A stretch of 64,000 nt of DNA from NCBI GenBank assembly GCA_030429735.1, contig JAUIET010000012.1, positions 1 to 64,000 on the forward strand, read 5' to 3'. Positions 23,829 to 33,243 of this stretch are shown here, piece after piece. Every line of letters starts with the position of its first letter. Position 1 is the first letter of the stretch. The stretch comes from Gammaproteobacteria bacterium (GTDB taxonomy: Bacteria; Pseudomonadota; Gammaproteobacteria; Pseudomonadales; JAUIET01). Position numbers and translations under genes: made by a program. Under the pieces are notes generated by a model, which did not search any database, was not told the DNA's origin, and saw only the letters and a list, made by a program, of their open reading frames with translations.

Positions 23829-24806
23829 ATGGGTATGCAAACAATGACCGCTATTTTATCCGCTCTTGAGCTTGACGGATTAGGGGGAGCGCGTCAGTTA
23901 ACGCCCAGTGAGCTCTTGCAACCAGCACGCGGCCCGCGCTGGATACATATTGACGCTGCGCAGTGCGAATCGGCCGAAATGCTGACGGAGTTTTCACCGT
24001 CGCTGGACATCTCCACTGCAGAAGCAATGCTTGAGCGGGACGTACGGCCACGTTGCCTGCAGCTTGATGACAACGTGCACTTGATCCTGCGTGGGGTGAA
24101 CCTAAATGCCGATGAAAACGCCGAAGATATGGTTGCGGTGCGTCTGTGGATAGAAAAGGACTTGCTAGTCAGCAGTCGATTCCGGCGTCTGAAATCCATG
24201 ATTGATGCTCGCGAGCGATTGCTGGCGGGTAGAGGCGCAAAATCAATAGCCGATCTGGTCACACAGGTTTGCGGTCAGTTGCTGGAACGCATGGAGCCCG
24301 TGCTGGGAGATCTGGATGACGATACCGACGCTCTGGAAGAAGAAATTCTGGAGAACCCTGCGCCTGAGTTGCGAAGAAAAATTACTGACGTAAGAAAACG
24401 CGCCATACTGTTTCGACGTTATATTGCTCCGCAACGCGAAGCGATTGGCCAATTACGTCGTGCCGAGGTGAGTTGGTTATCAGACCGGCATGTGCGAAGT
24501 TTGCAGGAGAGTCATGATCGGGTAACCCGTTATGTTGAAGATCTGGATGCGATCCGCGAACGCGCGCAGATTGTAAAAGATGAGCTTGCCAGCTCACTCA
24601 GCGACCAACTAAACAGAAATTTGTATGTCTTATCGGTAGTGACTGCTATTTTCTTACCACTGGGATTTTTGACCGGGTTGTTTGGAATCAACATAGCCGG
24701 AATGCCCGGGGTAAACAACGAGGCTGCATTTTGGATCTTCCTGGCCTTTTTGATGACGGTAGTTGCCGTACAAGTAGTGTTCTTTAAACGAAACAGGTGG
24801 TTCTGA
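23829..24806 (+). CDS. zntB: CorA-family zinc transporter ZntB
   Basis: A 325-residue protein. A large N-terminal cytoplasmic domain is followed by two C-terminal membrane helices. The first ends in GLFGINIAGMPG, carrying the GxN signature as GIN, typical of ZntB. A basic tail (KRNRWF) closes the protein. ZntB moves zinc across the inner membrane; CorA-family activity toward magnesium cannot be ruled out. It starts just after the MscS gene and is probably co-transcribed. Confidence 0.87.
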   Translation: MGMQTMTAILSALELDGLGGARQLTPSELLQPARGPRWIHIDAAQCESAEMLTEFSPSLDISTAEAMLERDVRPRCLQLDDNVHLILRGVNLNADENAEDMVAVRLWIEKDLLVSSRFRRLKSMIDARERLLAGRGAKSIADLVTQVCGQLLERMEPVLGDLDDDTDALEEEILENPAPELRRKITDVRKRAILFRRYIAPQREAIGQLRRAEVSWLSDRHVRSLQESHDRVTRYVEDLDAIRERAQIVKDELASSLSDQLNRNLYVLSVVTAIFLPLGFLTGLFGINIAGMPGVNNEAAFWIFLAFLMTVVAVQVVFFKRNRWF

Positions 24807-24860
24807 TTCGCCATTGTTGATTAGGCCCCTCATAATCTCTCACCAGCATAGATTGAAGTT

Positions 24861-26624
24861 ATGCTCATTGATACATGCAGATTTCTGCATCATTACGCCA
24901 GTATTTTTTTGCTGCTATTGTTGCTTTCAAGCGGTGTTGCCGCCGCCGATCGAAAACCGGTAACGCTTTCTGTGAGCGGCGTTAACAAGGCGCTGGAAAC
25001 AAACGTGCTGGCACACCTCAGCATAAACAAGGCGCTTGAGAAAGACGGTTTACTGTCTGACGCCGCTGTTCGACGCTTGAGCAAACGCGTTGAGGAACAA
25101 TCGCGCACTGCGTTGCAGGCTTATGGCTACTACGAACCAACTATTAACTTCCAGCTGCAGGAGGGCGACGAATGGACACTGAGTATCGATATTGTACCGG
25201 GTACGCAAACGCGCCTGCGAGATGTGAACATTCAACTTGTTGGACAAGGAGCCACCAATGAGGCATTGCGCAATATCATAGAACGATCTGGTCTGGCCCA
25301 GGGAGCCGCTTTAAACCATCAGGTGTATTCAGCGTATAAAAGCGCGACAACGAAGATGGCCTATAACCTTGGGTATCTGGATGGTGAATTCCAGCACAAT
25401 GAACTGAGGGTGTATCCGCAGCAGCATGTGGCTGACATAAACCTGACATTTAATACCGGCAAGCCCTATTTTTTCGGTCCTTTGACCATTGAGCAAACCA
25501 TCCTGAACGATCAATTCGTCAGGCGTTATGTAAACATCGAGGAAGGTGATCCATTTGAAAGCTCAAAACTGGTGAAGTTGCAGCTCGCACTGAGCGAGAC
25601 AAACTACTTCAGTCATGTTGACGTGGATGTGAAACGCGATGCCGCCACTGACCAGCAAATTCCAGTAACCATCAGGGCTGGCGAACGCAAGGCCAGCAAG
25701 TATGTGTTCAGTCTCGGGTTTGGCACAGATACCGGTCCTCGCGCTGGTATAGGTGCCGATTTTCGACGGGTTAATCGCAACGGTCACCGCCTGAAAAGCC
25801 GTCTTCAGCTGTCGTCGGTGCAGTCGACACTGGCGGCTCAATATCTGATACCCGTAGGCGATGTGAGCAGCGAGTTTCTGGATTTTACGAGCAATCTGGA
25901 GCAGGAAACGGTTAATGACGTAGACGCTACAGAATACCGTATAGGCACCAGTCTGAATCAAAACCGCTGGGGTGGTCGGCGTCGACTGGGACTGGATTTG
26001 CTGCACGAGAATTGGTCATTCGGTGATGGACCGAGCAATAATGCGACCCTGTTGTTTCCAAGCCTTAACTTCACTTTTAAAAACGCCGACGATCCCTTTT
26101 TTGCGCGCCGCGGGTACAGCTACACCGCGCTGCTGCAAGGAGCCGCGGAGAATGTGGCGAGTGATGTGAGTTTCGCGCAAGTGCAATTGTTCGCGAGCAC
26201 GGTATTTTCCGTGAGCGAGCGCAGTCGGCTGCTGTTGCGTGGGGAGTTTGGTGCTATTGCGACCGATAGTTTCGATGACTTGCCGCCGTCGTTGCGGTTT
26301 TTTGCCGGTGGCTCGCAAAGTGTGCGTGGCTATGGCTACAAAGACCTTAGCCCGCGCGATGCCGACGGAAACATTATTGGTGGCAAGTACGTGACCACTA
26401 TTAGCGCAGAGCTGGATTACCTTCTGTACCAAAACTATGGGGTTGCAGCGTTCATTGATGCAGGCGATGCAACCCGTGACCCAGTCAGCCGCTTCAAGCT
26501 TGGGGCAGGGGTCGGGTTTCGGTACAGAAGCCCTGTTGGTATGCTCAGACTTGACCTGGCACACCCGTTTGATGATCCGAATGAATCCTTTCGGATTCAC
26601 TTGAGCTTTGGAATCGATTTATGA
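24861..26624 (+). CDS. tamA: Translocation and assembly module outer-membrane protein TamA
   Basis: A 587-residue Omp85-family protein. A signal peptide spans residues 10-28 (ending GVAAA), then three POTRA domains to about residue 270, and a 16-strand barrel with the conserved FFAGGSQSVRGYGYKDL (about 480) and the final strand FRIHLSFGIDL. It inserts outer-membrane proteins together with TamB. Stop and tamB start overlap (ATGA). Confidence 0.93.
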   Translation: MLIDTCRFLHHYASIFLLLLLLSSGVAAADRKPVTLSVSGVNKALETNVLAHLSINKALEKDGLLSDAAVRRLSKRVEEQSRTALQAYGYYEPTINFQLQEGDEWTLSIDIVPGTQTRLRDVNIQLVGQGATNEALRNIIERSGLAQGAALNHQVYSAYKSATTKMAYNLGYLDGEFQHNELRVYPQQHVADINLTFNTGKPYFFGPLTIEQTILNDQFVRRYVNIEEGDPFESSKLVKLQLALSETNYFSHVDVDVKRDAATDQQIPVTIRAGERKASKYVFSLGFGTDTGPRAGIGADFRRVNRNGHRLKSRLQLSSVQSTLAAQYLIPVGDVSSEFLDFTSNLEQETVNDVDATEYRIGTSLNQNRWGGRRRLGLDLLHENWSFGDGPSNNATLLFPSLNFTFKNADDPFFARRGYSYTALLQGAAENVASDVSFAQVQLFASTVFSVSERSRLLLRGEFGAIATDSFDDLPPSLRFFAGGSQSVRGYGYKDLSPRDADGNIIGGKYVTTISAELDYLLYQNYGVAAFIDAGDATRDPVSRFKLGAGVGFRYRSPVGMLRLDLAHPFDDPNESFRIHLSFGIDL

Positions 26625-29600
26625 GCATGCGTCCAGTGTTGAAGTGGCTGGCGGTAGTGACCGGCGTCGTACCGGTTCTGATGCTATTGTTACTGCTTGT
26701 CGTGTTGTACAGCGAAACAGTGGCGAAATCGCTCTGGTCGCTTGCCGGTGATTCGGTGGATGGCTTGAGCGCAGGCGAGCTGTCTGGTCGTCTGGCAGGC
26801 CCGCTGAGCATTCGTAACCTGCACTACAGCACCGATGAACTGACCATTGACGTGGCCAGTGTTGGGCTGGATTGGCGACTGGAAAGATTGGCTTTTGGTG
26901 AGCTTTATATCAGTACGTTAACAGCGCATGGCATTCGCATTCACAGCCAAGGTCAACCATCCCCCGAACAAGACAAGCCATTTAAACTACCCGACAGCCT
27001 GCCTTTACCGGTGATCGTGCGCTTGGCTGATGCGCGCCTGCGCGAGCTGCATTTCCAGAGCGGAGACGCTGAACCATTGCGGCTCGATGCTGTGCGTATG
27101 CGAGGCCAGGTCGGAAGCACTGAAGTGTTTATCGAACAGCTCAGCATGGATGGGCCGCAGCTTGAACTGACAGCGCGTGCAAACACCCAGCTTTGGAACA
27201 AATATAAAACCGACGCCAACATAAGCTGGCGCTACGCACTACCCGATGTGGCCAGTACATCTGGGTCCCTGAAAGTCAACGGTGACCTTGATGATCTGAG
27301 CGTTGCGCTACGAGCCGACGCGGATGATACGCAATACGGCAATTACGAGCTAACACTCAAGGCACTTGCAAACCGGCACTCTGTGCATATTAGTGAAGCG
27401 ATATTGCAACAAAAAAACACGGATACTTTCTTGTCAGCCTATGGTGAGCTTGATCTGCATTCTTCGGTTCCGGAAGTGGACTTACACGTGGATTGGCACA
27501 ATCTGCAATGGCCTGTTCGACGTGACCCTGATGATTTGGCGCAGGTAAGCAGCCAACGTGGGAATCTGTTAGTGCAAGGGTCACTTGATCGATACACGGC
27601 AACGCTTGACGGAGACATCAGCACACCGCAGGTTCCGCAAGGAAGCATTCGCCTGGCTGCAAATGGCGACCAGACGCATTTACACATTTCCTCATTCAAG
27701 CTGCAGGCACTGCGGGGCTTGGCCAGCGGTCAGGCACTGCTTGACTGGAATGATGAGTTCGCATCCAGCTTTCAGCTGAGCGGCGCGGGGCTTGATCCGG
27801 GCGAATTGTTTCCGCAATGGCCAGGCACAGTCAATTTTAAGATTCAGGGTAATCAAAAAGGTGAGTCGGTAGATATCGCTGCTCTCAATGCTGACGGGAT
27901 TGTGCGCGGTCACGCACTGACCCTCAAGGCAAGTGGCCGGTATGACGGATCAATAGCAACGGTTCCGGGGATACGATTGCGCAGCGGTAAAACCCGGCTA
28001 GATGCCAGCGGTACGATTGGTAAAGAGATGGATTTCAAATGGGATTTGGACAGTTCCGATGTGAGCAGTTTGTTACCAGGTGCTCGTGGCCAGCTTTCAA
28101 GCACCGGCCGTTTGTCGGGCGCACTGGCGACTTCTCTGGTAAATGCCTCGGTTCGCGCCAGGGATTTTCATTACGACAGCTACAGCATAGGGTCGATAGA
28201 CGCAAATGCGTTTGTAGACCTTGGTTCACAATCAGAATCAACCCTCGCTCTGAGTGCCCAGTCTGTGCTGATCGCGGGCAATCAGATCCGCTCGTTGCAA
28301 CTCGATGGCAGCGGTCGGCCGGACAAGCACTCCTTGGGGTTGAAAGCCAGTACTGAGGTCGCTGATGTGGATTTGCAATTACAAGGCAGCCTGCAAGAAG
28401 AGCGTTGGCTAGGGCGCCTGCTGGGCGCTGACGTGTCACCTGCAAGACTGGATGCCTGGACTCTGAAGAATGCGGTGGATTTGACAGTATCTGCTCAACA
28501 ACAATCGATATCCCGCGCTTGTTGGGTAGCCGGAATTTCATCCATTTGTGTGCAAGGCAATCGCCTGGTTGATGCGCAGCAAAGTAACACCCAAAAAGCG
28601 GAATCGAGCGCACAGTTTTCAGTTCAGGATTTTTCACTCACATACTTGAAGCCGTTTATACCAGCGGATATCGAATTCAGCGGAACGCTGGCAGCAGAGG
28701 GTGAGTTTCAGCAAGCATCGGATCAACAATGGGTAAGTACGGCACGCATAGAGACTAGCCCGATGACTGTTACCGCGATTGGCGTAGCCGGCGAGCAGCG
28801 GCTTGAGTTGCTGGCAACAGCGCCCGGACGGCTGCTCGTCAATGGCAGTTCCAACGAGGCTAAGTTTAGCGTGCGCCTCCCTTTTGCAGACAGCGGCGGC
28901 ATAGATGGTGAGGTGACGGCGTTGCAGAGCGCTCAGGGATTAAGCACTGCGCAGCTTGACGGGGGTCTTACGCTGGATTCGTCATCGCTGGACGTGATTG
29001 CCGCGTTTGTACCAGAACTGAAAACCCTGCAGGGCAAGCTCAGCGCCGCGGTTGATTTTTCTGGCTCGGTTGCAAAACCCGAGGTAACGGGCAGGTTGTC
29101 AATGTTAGACGGTTTGGCTGAATTGGCCACACCGGGGGTATTGATTAACGACATTACTCTAACCGCAAACACCAAACGACCCGGCGAGTTTGTGTATACC
29201 GGTAGCGCGATGTCAGATAGTGGTCGTATCAGCCTGGAAGGCAACAGTGTGCTTGGCGGTGACACGACCAGCACAGAGTTCACAGTAAAAGGTAATGACT
29301 TTCAGCTTTGGAATACAGCGGAAGCGCGTGTTTGGGTGTCACCAGATGTCAGCGTGATAATGCAGGGCGAGCGCGTAAAAGTGCAAGGTAAGCTTGGATT
29401 GCCCAAGGCCCGAATAACCCCTCAGGAATTGCCTTCAGGTGCAGTGGATGTATCCAGTGATCAAATAATTGTTCGCACAGACGATGACAAGGAGCGCACT
29501 AACAGCATAAATGATGCTCTGCAAGTGAGCGCGGCAGTTGATATTGAACTGGGCGATGACGTTACCGTTGAAGGCTTTGGTTTTAAAGGCGCGATAGCGG

Positions 29601-30253
29601 GTGAATTGGGCGTTCGACAGCGACCGGGTAAGCCACTTGTTGCCAGCGGTGAGTTGAATATCGTTGACGGGGAATATCGAGCGTATGGCCAGGGTCTGGT
29701 CATTGATCGTGGGCAGGTTCTTTTTGCCGGAGGCGCTATTGATAATCCCGGCTTGAGCGTTCGCGCCCTAAGACGGCCGGCCGAAGGTATAGTCGTTGGT
29801 GTTAACGTTCGTGGCGAGTTACGCCAGCCGGAGCTGAGTTTGTTTTCCGAGCCGAGCATGAGTCAGTCAGACCAGCTATCCTGGCTGGTTCTGGGCAGGC
29901 CGTTGCAAAATGCATCGGGCGCTGAAACCGATTACATTACCCAGGCCGCGCTGGCGTTGGGTATTCGCGGTGGCAACAGCGTTGCGAAGGGTATTGGTGA
30001 TACTCTGGGCGTGGATACGTTTGCAATACAGACTGGTAGTGGCGAGGCTGGCGCGGCGAGTGACGTAAACCAGGCAGCATTGGTGATCGGTAAATACTTA
30101 ACGCCTAAGTTATACGTTAGCTACGGCGTTGGTCTGCTGGACGCTGTGAACACGGTGAAGTTGCGGTATCTGATGACCGACCGGTGGAATCTCGAAACAG
30201 AATCGTCGGCTATTTCCAGCGGCGGAGATATAAGCTACTCGTTCGAAAAATGA
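26621..30253 (+). CDS. tamB: Translocation and assembly module inner-membrane protein TamB
   Basis: A 1210-residue protein. A single N-terminal membrane helix (about residues 8-28) is followed by a very long beta-rich periplasmic region of the AsmA/TamB type and the C-terminal DUF490/TamB domain (about 850-1210), closing with the strand ISYSFEK. It bridges the periplasm to TamA and is proposed to move lipids or assist barrel assembly. Length is normal. It is coupled to tamA by a 4-bp overlap. Confidence 0.93.
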   Translation: MSMRPVLKWLAVVTGVVPVLMLLLLLVVLYSETVAKSLWSLAGDSVDGLSAGELSGRLAGPLSIRNLHYSTDELTIDVASVGLDWRLERLAFGELYISTLTAHGIRIHSQGQPSPEQDKPFKLPDSLPLPVIVRLADARLRELHFQSGDAEPLRLDAVRMRGQVGSTEVFIEQLSMDGPQLELTARANTQLWNKYKTDANISWRYALPDVASTSGSLKVNGDLDDLSVALRADADDTQYGNYELTLKALANRHSVHISEAILQQKNTDTFLSAYGELDLHSSVPEVDLHVDWHNLQWPVRRDPDDLAQVSSQRGNLLVQGSLDRYTATLDGDISTPQVPQGSIRLAANGDQTHLHISSFKLQALRGLASGQALLDWNDEFASSFQLSGAGLDPGELFPQWPGTVNFKIQGNQKGESVDIAALNADGIVRGHALTLKASGRYDGSIATVPGIRLRSGKTRLDASGTIGKEMDFKWDLDSSDVSSLLPGARGQLSSTGRLSGALATSLVNASVRARDFHYDSYSIGSIDANAFVDLGSQSESTLALSAQSVLIAGNQIRSLQLDGSGRPDKHSLGLKASTEVADVDLQLQGSLQEERWLGRLLGADVSPARLDAWTLKNAVDLTVSAQQQSISRACWVAGISSICVQGNRLVDAQQSNTQKAESSAQFSVQDFSLTYLKPFIPADIEFSGTLAAEGEFQQASDQQWVSTARIETSPMTVTAIGVAGEQRLELLATAPGRLLVNGSSNEAKFSVRLPFADSGGIDGEVTALQSAQGLSTAQLDGGLTLDSSSLDVIAAFVPELKTLQGKLSAAVDFSGSVAKPEVTGRLSMLDGLAELATPGVLINDITLTANTKRPGEFVYTGSAMSDSGRISLEGNSVLGGDTTSTEFTVKGNDFQLWNTAEARVWVSPDVSVIMQGERVKVQGKLGLPKARITPQELPSGAVDVSSDQIIVRTDDDKERTNSINDALQVSAAVDIELGDDVTVEGFGFKGAIAGELGVRQRPGKPLVASGELNIVDGEYRAYGQGLVIDRGQVLFAGGAIDNPGLSVRALRRPAEGIVVGVNVRGELRQPELSLFSEPSMSQSDQLSWLVLGRPLQNASGAETDYITQAALALGIRGGNSVAKGIGDTLGVDTFAIQTGSGEAGAASDVNQAALVIGKYLTPKLYVSYGVGLLDAVNTVKLRYLMTDRWNLETESSAISSGGDISYSFEK

Positions 30254-30262
30254 ACCCGCTTG

Positions 30263-30565
30263 CTAACGCCGTGCATGAAATTCGCGCTCGGCTCGCAATT
30301 GCTCGATCTCATCAAGAAGTTCCAATACCAGGCCAATGCCAGCAACGTTCACGTTGAGGTCATGCTTTAGAGCAGCCGCTGTGCGTGCACGGCGCAGTTG
30401 ATGTTGCGCAAATTGCCAATCGCGTTCATGCCTGCCTTGAGGGTCAAGAATGCCATGTTCAACCAGTTGCGCGAGAAACCCTCGGTCGACGGCGGATACC
30501 TGACATAACTCCTCAACCGAATAGTAGGTGATATGCTCCGCCCTGATAACGGGTAGCTTATTCAT
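30263..30565 (-). CDS. cbpM: Chaperone modulator CbpM
   Basis: A 100-residue MerR-like helical protein. YYSVEELCQVSAVDRGFLAQ is the helix-turn-helix-like start, and the rest is a coiled segment (LVLELLDEIEQLRAEREF). CbpM binds the J-domain of CbpA and limits its stimulation of DnaK. It follows cbpA by 2 bp, so the pair is one unit. The 3' end nearly touches tamB. Confidence 0.9.
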   Translation of the reverse strand: MNKLPVIRAEHITYYSVEELCQVSAVDRGFLAQLVEHGILDPQGRHERDWQFAQHQLRRARTAAALKHDLNVNVAGIGLVLELLDEIEQLRAEREFHARR

Positions 30566-30567
30566 GA

Positions 30568-31530
30568 TTAGTCCATATGTGCTCTAGGATTAAACGTCGA
30601 TTTTTCCTGCAGCTCTTTATAAAGCCGTGTTGTTTCCGGGTCCATGCGAGCAGGGTTCTCTATCATCAGCGTAACGTACTGATCGCCAGCCGGTGAGCCA
30701 GGCAAGCCTCTGCCCTTCAAGCGCATGCGCTTACCGCTTTTTGAGTTGGCCGGTATGGTCAGGCTCACTTTACCTGACAAGGTGGGCACCGTTACTTTGG
30801 CGCCCAGCGCGGCCTCCCACGGGCTAACGGGTAGCGTAATGGAAACGTCTTTGCCATCAACATGATAGCGCGAATGCGGTGCAATCTGAATTTCAACGTA
30901 TAAATCGCCGCTGCCACTGCCGGTGTTTTCACCAAGGCCTTTGAGTCGCAACTGCTGACCATTGGTAACACCTGCCGGAATACTGACATCGAGTGCGCGT
31001 TCTCTCACTTCTACCTGCTGTGCGCTGTTCACTTCGTGCTGCTGAAAGCTCACGCGCTTCTTGCCGCCGTTAAACGCCTCTTCCAGCGTGATGCTCAATT
31101 GCGCATGACGGTCGCGCGGCATGTGGCGGTCGGACCAATTTCGATGTGAGCTGCCAGTTGTCTGCCGTTGAAAACCACCAAACCCTCCACCACCAAAGAT
31201 ACTGTGGATAAAGTCGTCGAAGTCACCGAAATCAGCATCGCTGAACTGCGCGGAATCGTAACCCTGGCGTTGTTGCCAATCCGGTGGCGGTTGAAATTGC
31301 TCGCCTGGTTTGAACCCGTATTTTTTGAGTTCGTCGTAGGCCTGGCGCTTCTCTGGGTCTTTGAGCGTTTCATAGGCCTCGCCCACAGTCTTGAATTGTG
31401 CTTCTGCATCCGGTTCTTTGCTAACGTCAGGATGATACTTGCGTGCCAGTTTTCGATAAGCGCGCTTAATCTCGTCATCAGACGCGTCATCGCTAACACC
31501 TAACGCTTTATAGTAGTCAACAAATTCCAT
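30568..31530 (-). CDS. cbpA: Curved-DNA-binding protein / DnaJ-type co-chaperone CbpA
   Basis: A 320-residue protein. The J-domain (residues 4-70) has the HPD motif in KYHPDVSK, then a Gly/Phe linker (FGGGGFGGFQRQ) and the DnaJ C-terminal domains without zinc fingers (LKGLGENTGSGSGDLYVEI, LKGRGLPG). It works with DnaK in protein folding and can bind nucleoid DNA. A sigma-32-like promoter is seen upstream. Divergent from the two Hsp20 genes. Confidence 0.93.
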   Translation of the reverse strand: MEFVDYYKALGVSDDASDDEIKRAYRKLARKYHPDVSKEPDAEAQFKTVGEAYETLKDPEKRQAYDELKKYGFKPGEQFQPPPDWQQRQGYDSAQFSDADFGDFDDFIHSIFGGGGFGGFQRQTTGSSHRNWSDRHMPRDRHAQLSITLEEAFNGGKKRVSFQQHEVNSAQQVEVRERALDVSIPAGVTNGQQLRLKGLGENTGSGSGDLYVEIQIAPHSRYHVDGKDVSITLPVSPWEAALGAKVTVPTLSGKVSLTIPANSKSGKRMRLKGRGLPGSPAGDQYVTLMIENPARMDPETTRLYKELQEKSTFNPRAHMD

Positions 31531-31581
31531 GGTCGGATTCCAGTAATAATCAGCCTTTCTTCACTGAGGTTCATAGGCTGG

Positions 31582-31609
31582 ATATGGTGCTGATTGATCA
31601 AAAAACAAG
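31582..31609 (-). promoter_or_regulatory. Sigma-32-like promoter of cbpAM
   Basis: On the minus strand, CTTGTTT (31609-31603), 13 bp and CACCATAT (31589-31582), close to CTTGAAA / CCCCATNT. It lies about 50 bp before the cbpA start. Confidence 0.45.
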
Positions 31610-31632
31610 GTTGAGAAAAAAATATTTTTTCG

Positions 31633-31660
31633 CTTGAAAAACGATTGAACGCCTCAATAT
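31633..31660 (+). promoter_or_regulatory. Sigma-32-like promoter of the hsp20 pair
   Basis: CTTGAAA (31633-31639) is a perfect heat-shock -35, with CCTCAATAT (31652-31660) as a weaker -10, 12 bp apart. It is divergent from the cbpA promoter. Confidence 0.5.
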
Positions 31661-31724
31661 TTTTAGCGAGCAATACATTACCCCGGTGCAGACTGGGTTG
31701 AACCAATTGATCCCTGGAGGACAT

Positions 31725-32150
31725 ATGAACATATACAGACAAGATCCCTGGCGTTTGTTTAATCAGCTGCAGGGCGAATTAAACCGAAATTATTTACAGC
31801 AAGAACCGGAAGGCTCAAGTGCCACCAGTGACTGGGCACCCCCCGTCAATATTGTTGAATACGAAGACCGCTTCGAGTTGTTTGCTGATGTTCCAGGCAT
31901 ACCAACCGATGCGATTGAAGTGACGCTTGAAAATGGTGTACTTGCCATTTCGGGTGAACGCGAAGCAACTTCTGCGGAGGGAGGCAGCTTGAAACGCGAA
32001 GAGTGCCAAAGTGGCAGTTTCTATCGACGTTTCGTGTTGCCGGATACCACTGACTCCGAAAATGTCAGTGCCAGTGGCAGCAATGGCGTGCTGACGGTGA
32101 CCATTCCTAAAGCCAAGCCAGCGCAGCCTAGAAAGATCTCAGTTAACTGA
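31725..32150 (+). CDS. Small heat-shock protein Hsp20
   Basis: A 141-residue alpha-crystallin-family chaperone. The start at 31725 is fixed by CTGGAGGA about 5 bp upstream; the frame is open further left but lacks a ribosome site. The core domain spans about residues 37-135 (DRFELFADVPGIP, LAISGERE, GVLTVTIPKAKP). It binds unfolding proteins as oligomers without ATP. First of two adjacent hsp20 genes. Confidence 0.92.
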   Translation: MNIYRQDPWRLFNQLQGELNRNYLQQEPEGSSATSDWAPPVNIVEYEDRFELFADVPGIPTDAIEVTLENGVLAISGEREATSAEGGSLKREECQSGSFYRRFVLPDTTDSENVSASGSNGVLTVTIPKAKPAQPRKISVN

Positions 32151-32164
32151 TAAAGGAGCGTGTG

Positions 32165-32659
32165 ATGAGAACCTTGAACAAACTATCCGATGGGCTCGAG
32201 AGGGCCTGGGATCACCTGGCAGAGGGTTGGCGCGATCTTATGGGTCGCGCCAAGGAATCGATGACCTTTTTTGAGCGCGACGACTCTGCTGATGACAAGA
32301 AGTCGCTGGCGGCGGTGGGCAGCGGCCGTTGGGGCGTGGTAGCGGCCGACCTGAGTGATCATGGCAACAGCCTGCGCTTACGATTGGAGGTGCCAGGCCT
32401 TGATAGTGATGAGCTTGACATAGAAGTGGACGATGACGTGTTGATAGTTAGCGGCGAGAAGCGCTATGAGCATGAAGAAAAGGTTGATGGCTGGCTGCGT
32501 CGCGAGTGCGCGTACGGGCGATTCAGTCGCCGCATAGCACTGCCGGTCGAAGTAGACGAATCGAAAGCAAAAGCCAATTACCGCAGAGGCGTACTTACCA
32601 TCGACTTGCCAAAACGACCAGAAGTAATGCCGCGACGAATAGCGGTGAACGCTTCCTGA
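32165..32659 (+). CDS. Second Hsp20-family chaperone
   Basis: A 164-residue protein starting at ATG 32165 behind AAAGGAG. A longer N-terminal arm (residues 1-55, with a Trp-rich amphipathic part) precedes the alpha-crystallin domain (LRLEVPGLDSDELDIEV, VLIVSGEKRYEHEE, GVLTIDLPK). It differs clearly from the first copy, so the two probably form mixed or distinct oligomers. It follows after 14 bp, in one operon, and is closed by a hairpin at 32669-32712. Confidence 0.9.
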   Translation: MRTLNKLSDGLERAWDHLAEGWRDLMGRAKESMTFFERDDSADDKKSLAAVGSGRWGVVAADLSDHGNSLRLRLEVPGLDSDELDIEVDDDVLIVSGEKRYEHEEKVDGWLRRECAYGRFSRRIALPVEVDESKAKANYRRGVLTIDLPKRPEVMPRRIAVNAS

Positions 32660-32668
32660 CTAGTCCTG

Positions 32669-32712
32669 GTCTGCATTTCCGTTAGCCACCGTGGTTATAT
32701 GGAAATGCAGAC
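32669..32712 (+). terminator. Hairpin terminator after the hsp20 operon
   Basis: GTCTGCATTTCC and GGAAATGCAGAC pair perfectly over 12 bp around a 20-base loop that itself contains CCACCGTGG. Only a short T run (TTTGTGT) follows, so termination efficiency is uncertain. Confidence 0.55.
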
Positions 32713-32778
32713 TTTGTGTCCTGGCCCTTCACTTTGCTGTAAGCTGCGGATCCGAAAAAAACGATTTGCAGATCCAGA

Positions 32779-33243
32779 GTGAACAACTATCCCAGTGATT
32801 CAAGCAGTACAGAACTTGCCAAGCCATTGATCGGTTGGCGCGAATGGGCTGCATTGCCCGATTTGGGTGTGCGCCGTATTAAAGCGAAAGTGGATACTGG
32901 CGCCAAGACCTCTTGTCTGCATACATTCAGTATTGAACCCACTACTCATGCTGGTGAGCCCTGGTTGCGCCTTGGAATCCACCCGCGCCGCGACACTCTG
33001 AAAGAGGTGTTTTGTGAAACGCCGGTGAGCGATGAACGAGAGGTAATGGACTCCGGCGGCCACATTGAAATTCGCTATGTCATCGAAACCATCCTGCATA
33101 TGGGGAATAGACAGTACCCTATCGAAATGACCCTGACCAATCGAGATTCGATGCGCTACCGCATGTTGCTTGGCCGCACGGCAATGCGTGGCTATTTTAC
33201 GGTTGACCCGCAAGCCGACTACCTACTTGGCAAGCCTCAATGA
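32779..33243 (+). CDS. RimB-like retropepsin-type aspartic protease
   Basis: A 154-residue protein of the ATP-dependent zinc protease / RimB group. The core motif is [15 protein letters not shown] (DTGA with the active Asp), with [17 protein letters not shown] later. RimB cleaves the poly-glutamate tail that RimK adds to ribosomal protein S6. GTG start at 32779. Its stop overlaps the rimK ATG by 4 bp, supporting the link. Confidence 0.87.
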   Translation: MNNYPSDSSSTELAKPLIGWREWAALPDLGVRRIKAKVDTGAKTSCLHTFSIEPTTHAGEPWLRLGIHPRRDTLKEVFCETPVSDEREVMDSGGHIEIRYVIETILHMGNRQYPIEMTLTNRDSMRYRMLLGRTAMRGYFTVDPQADYLLGKPQ

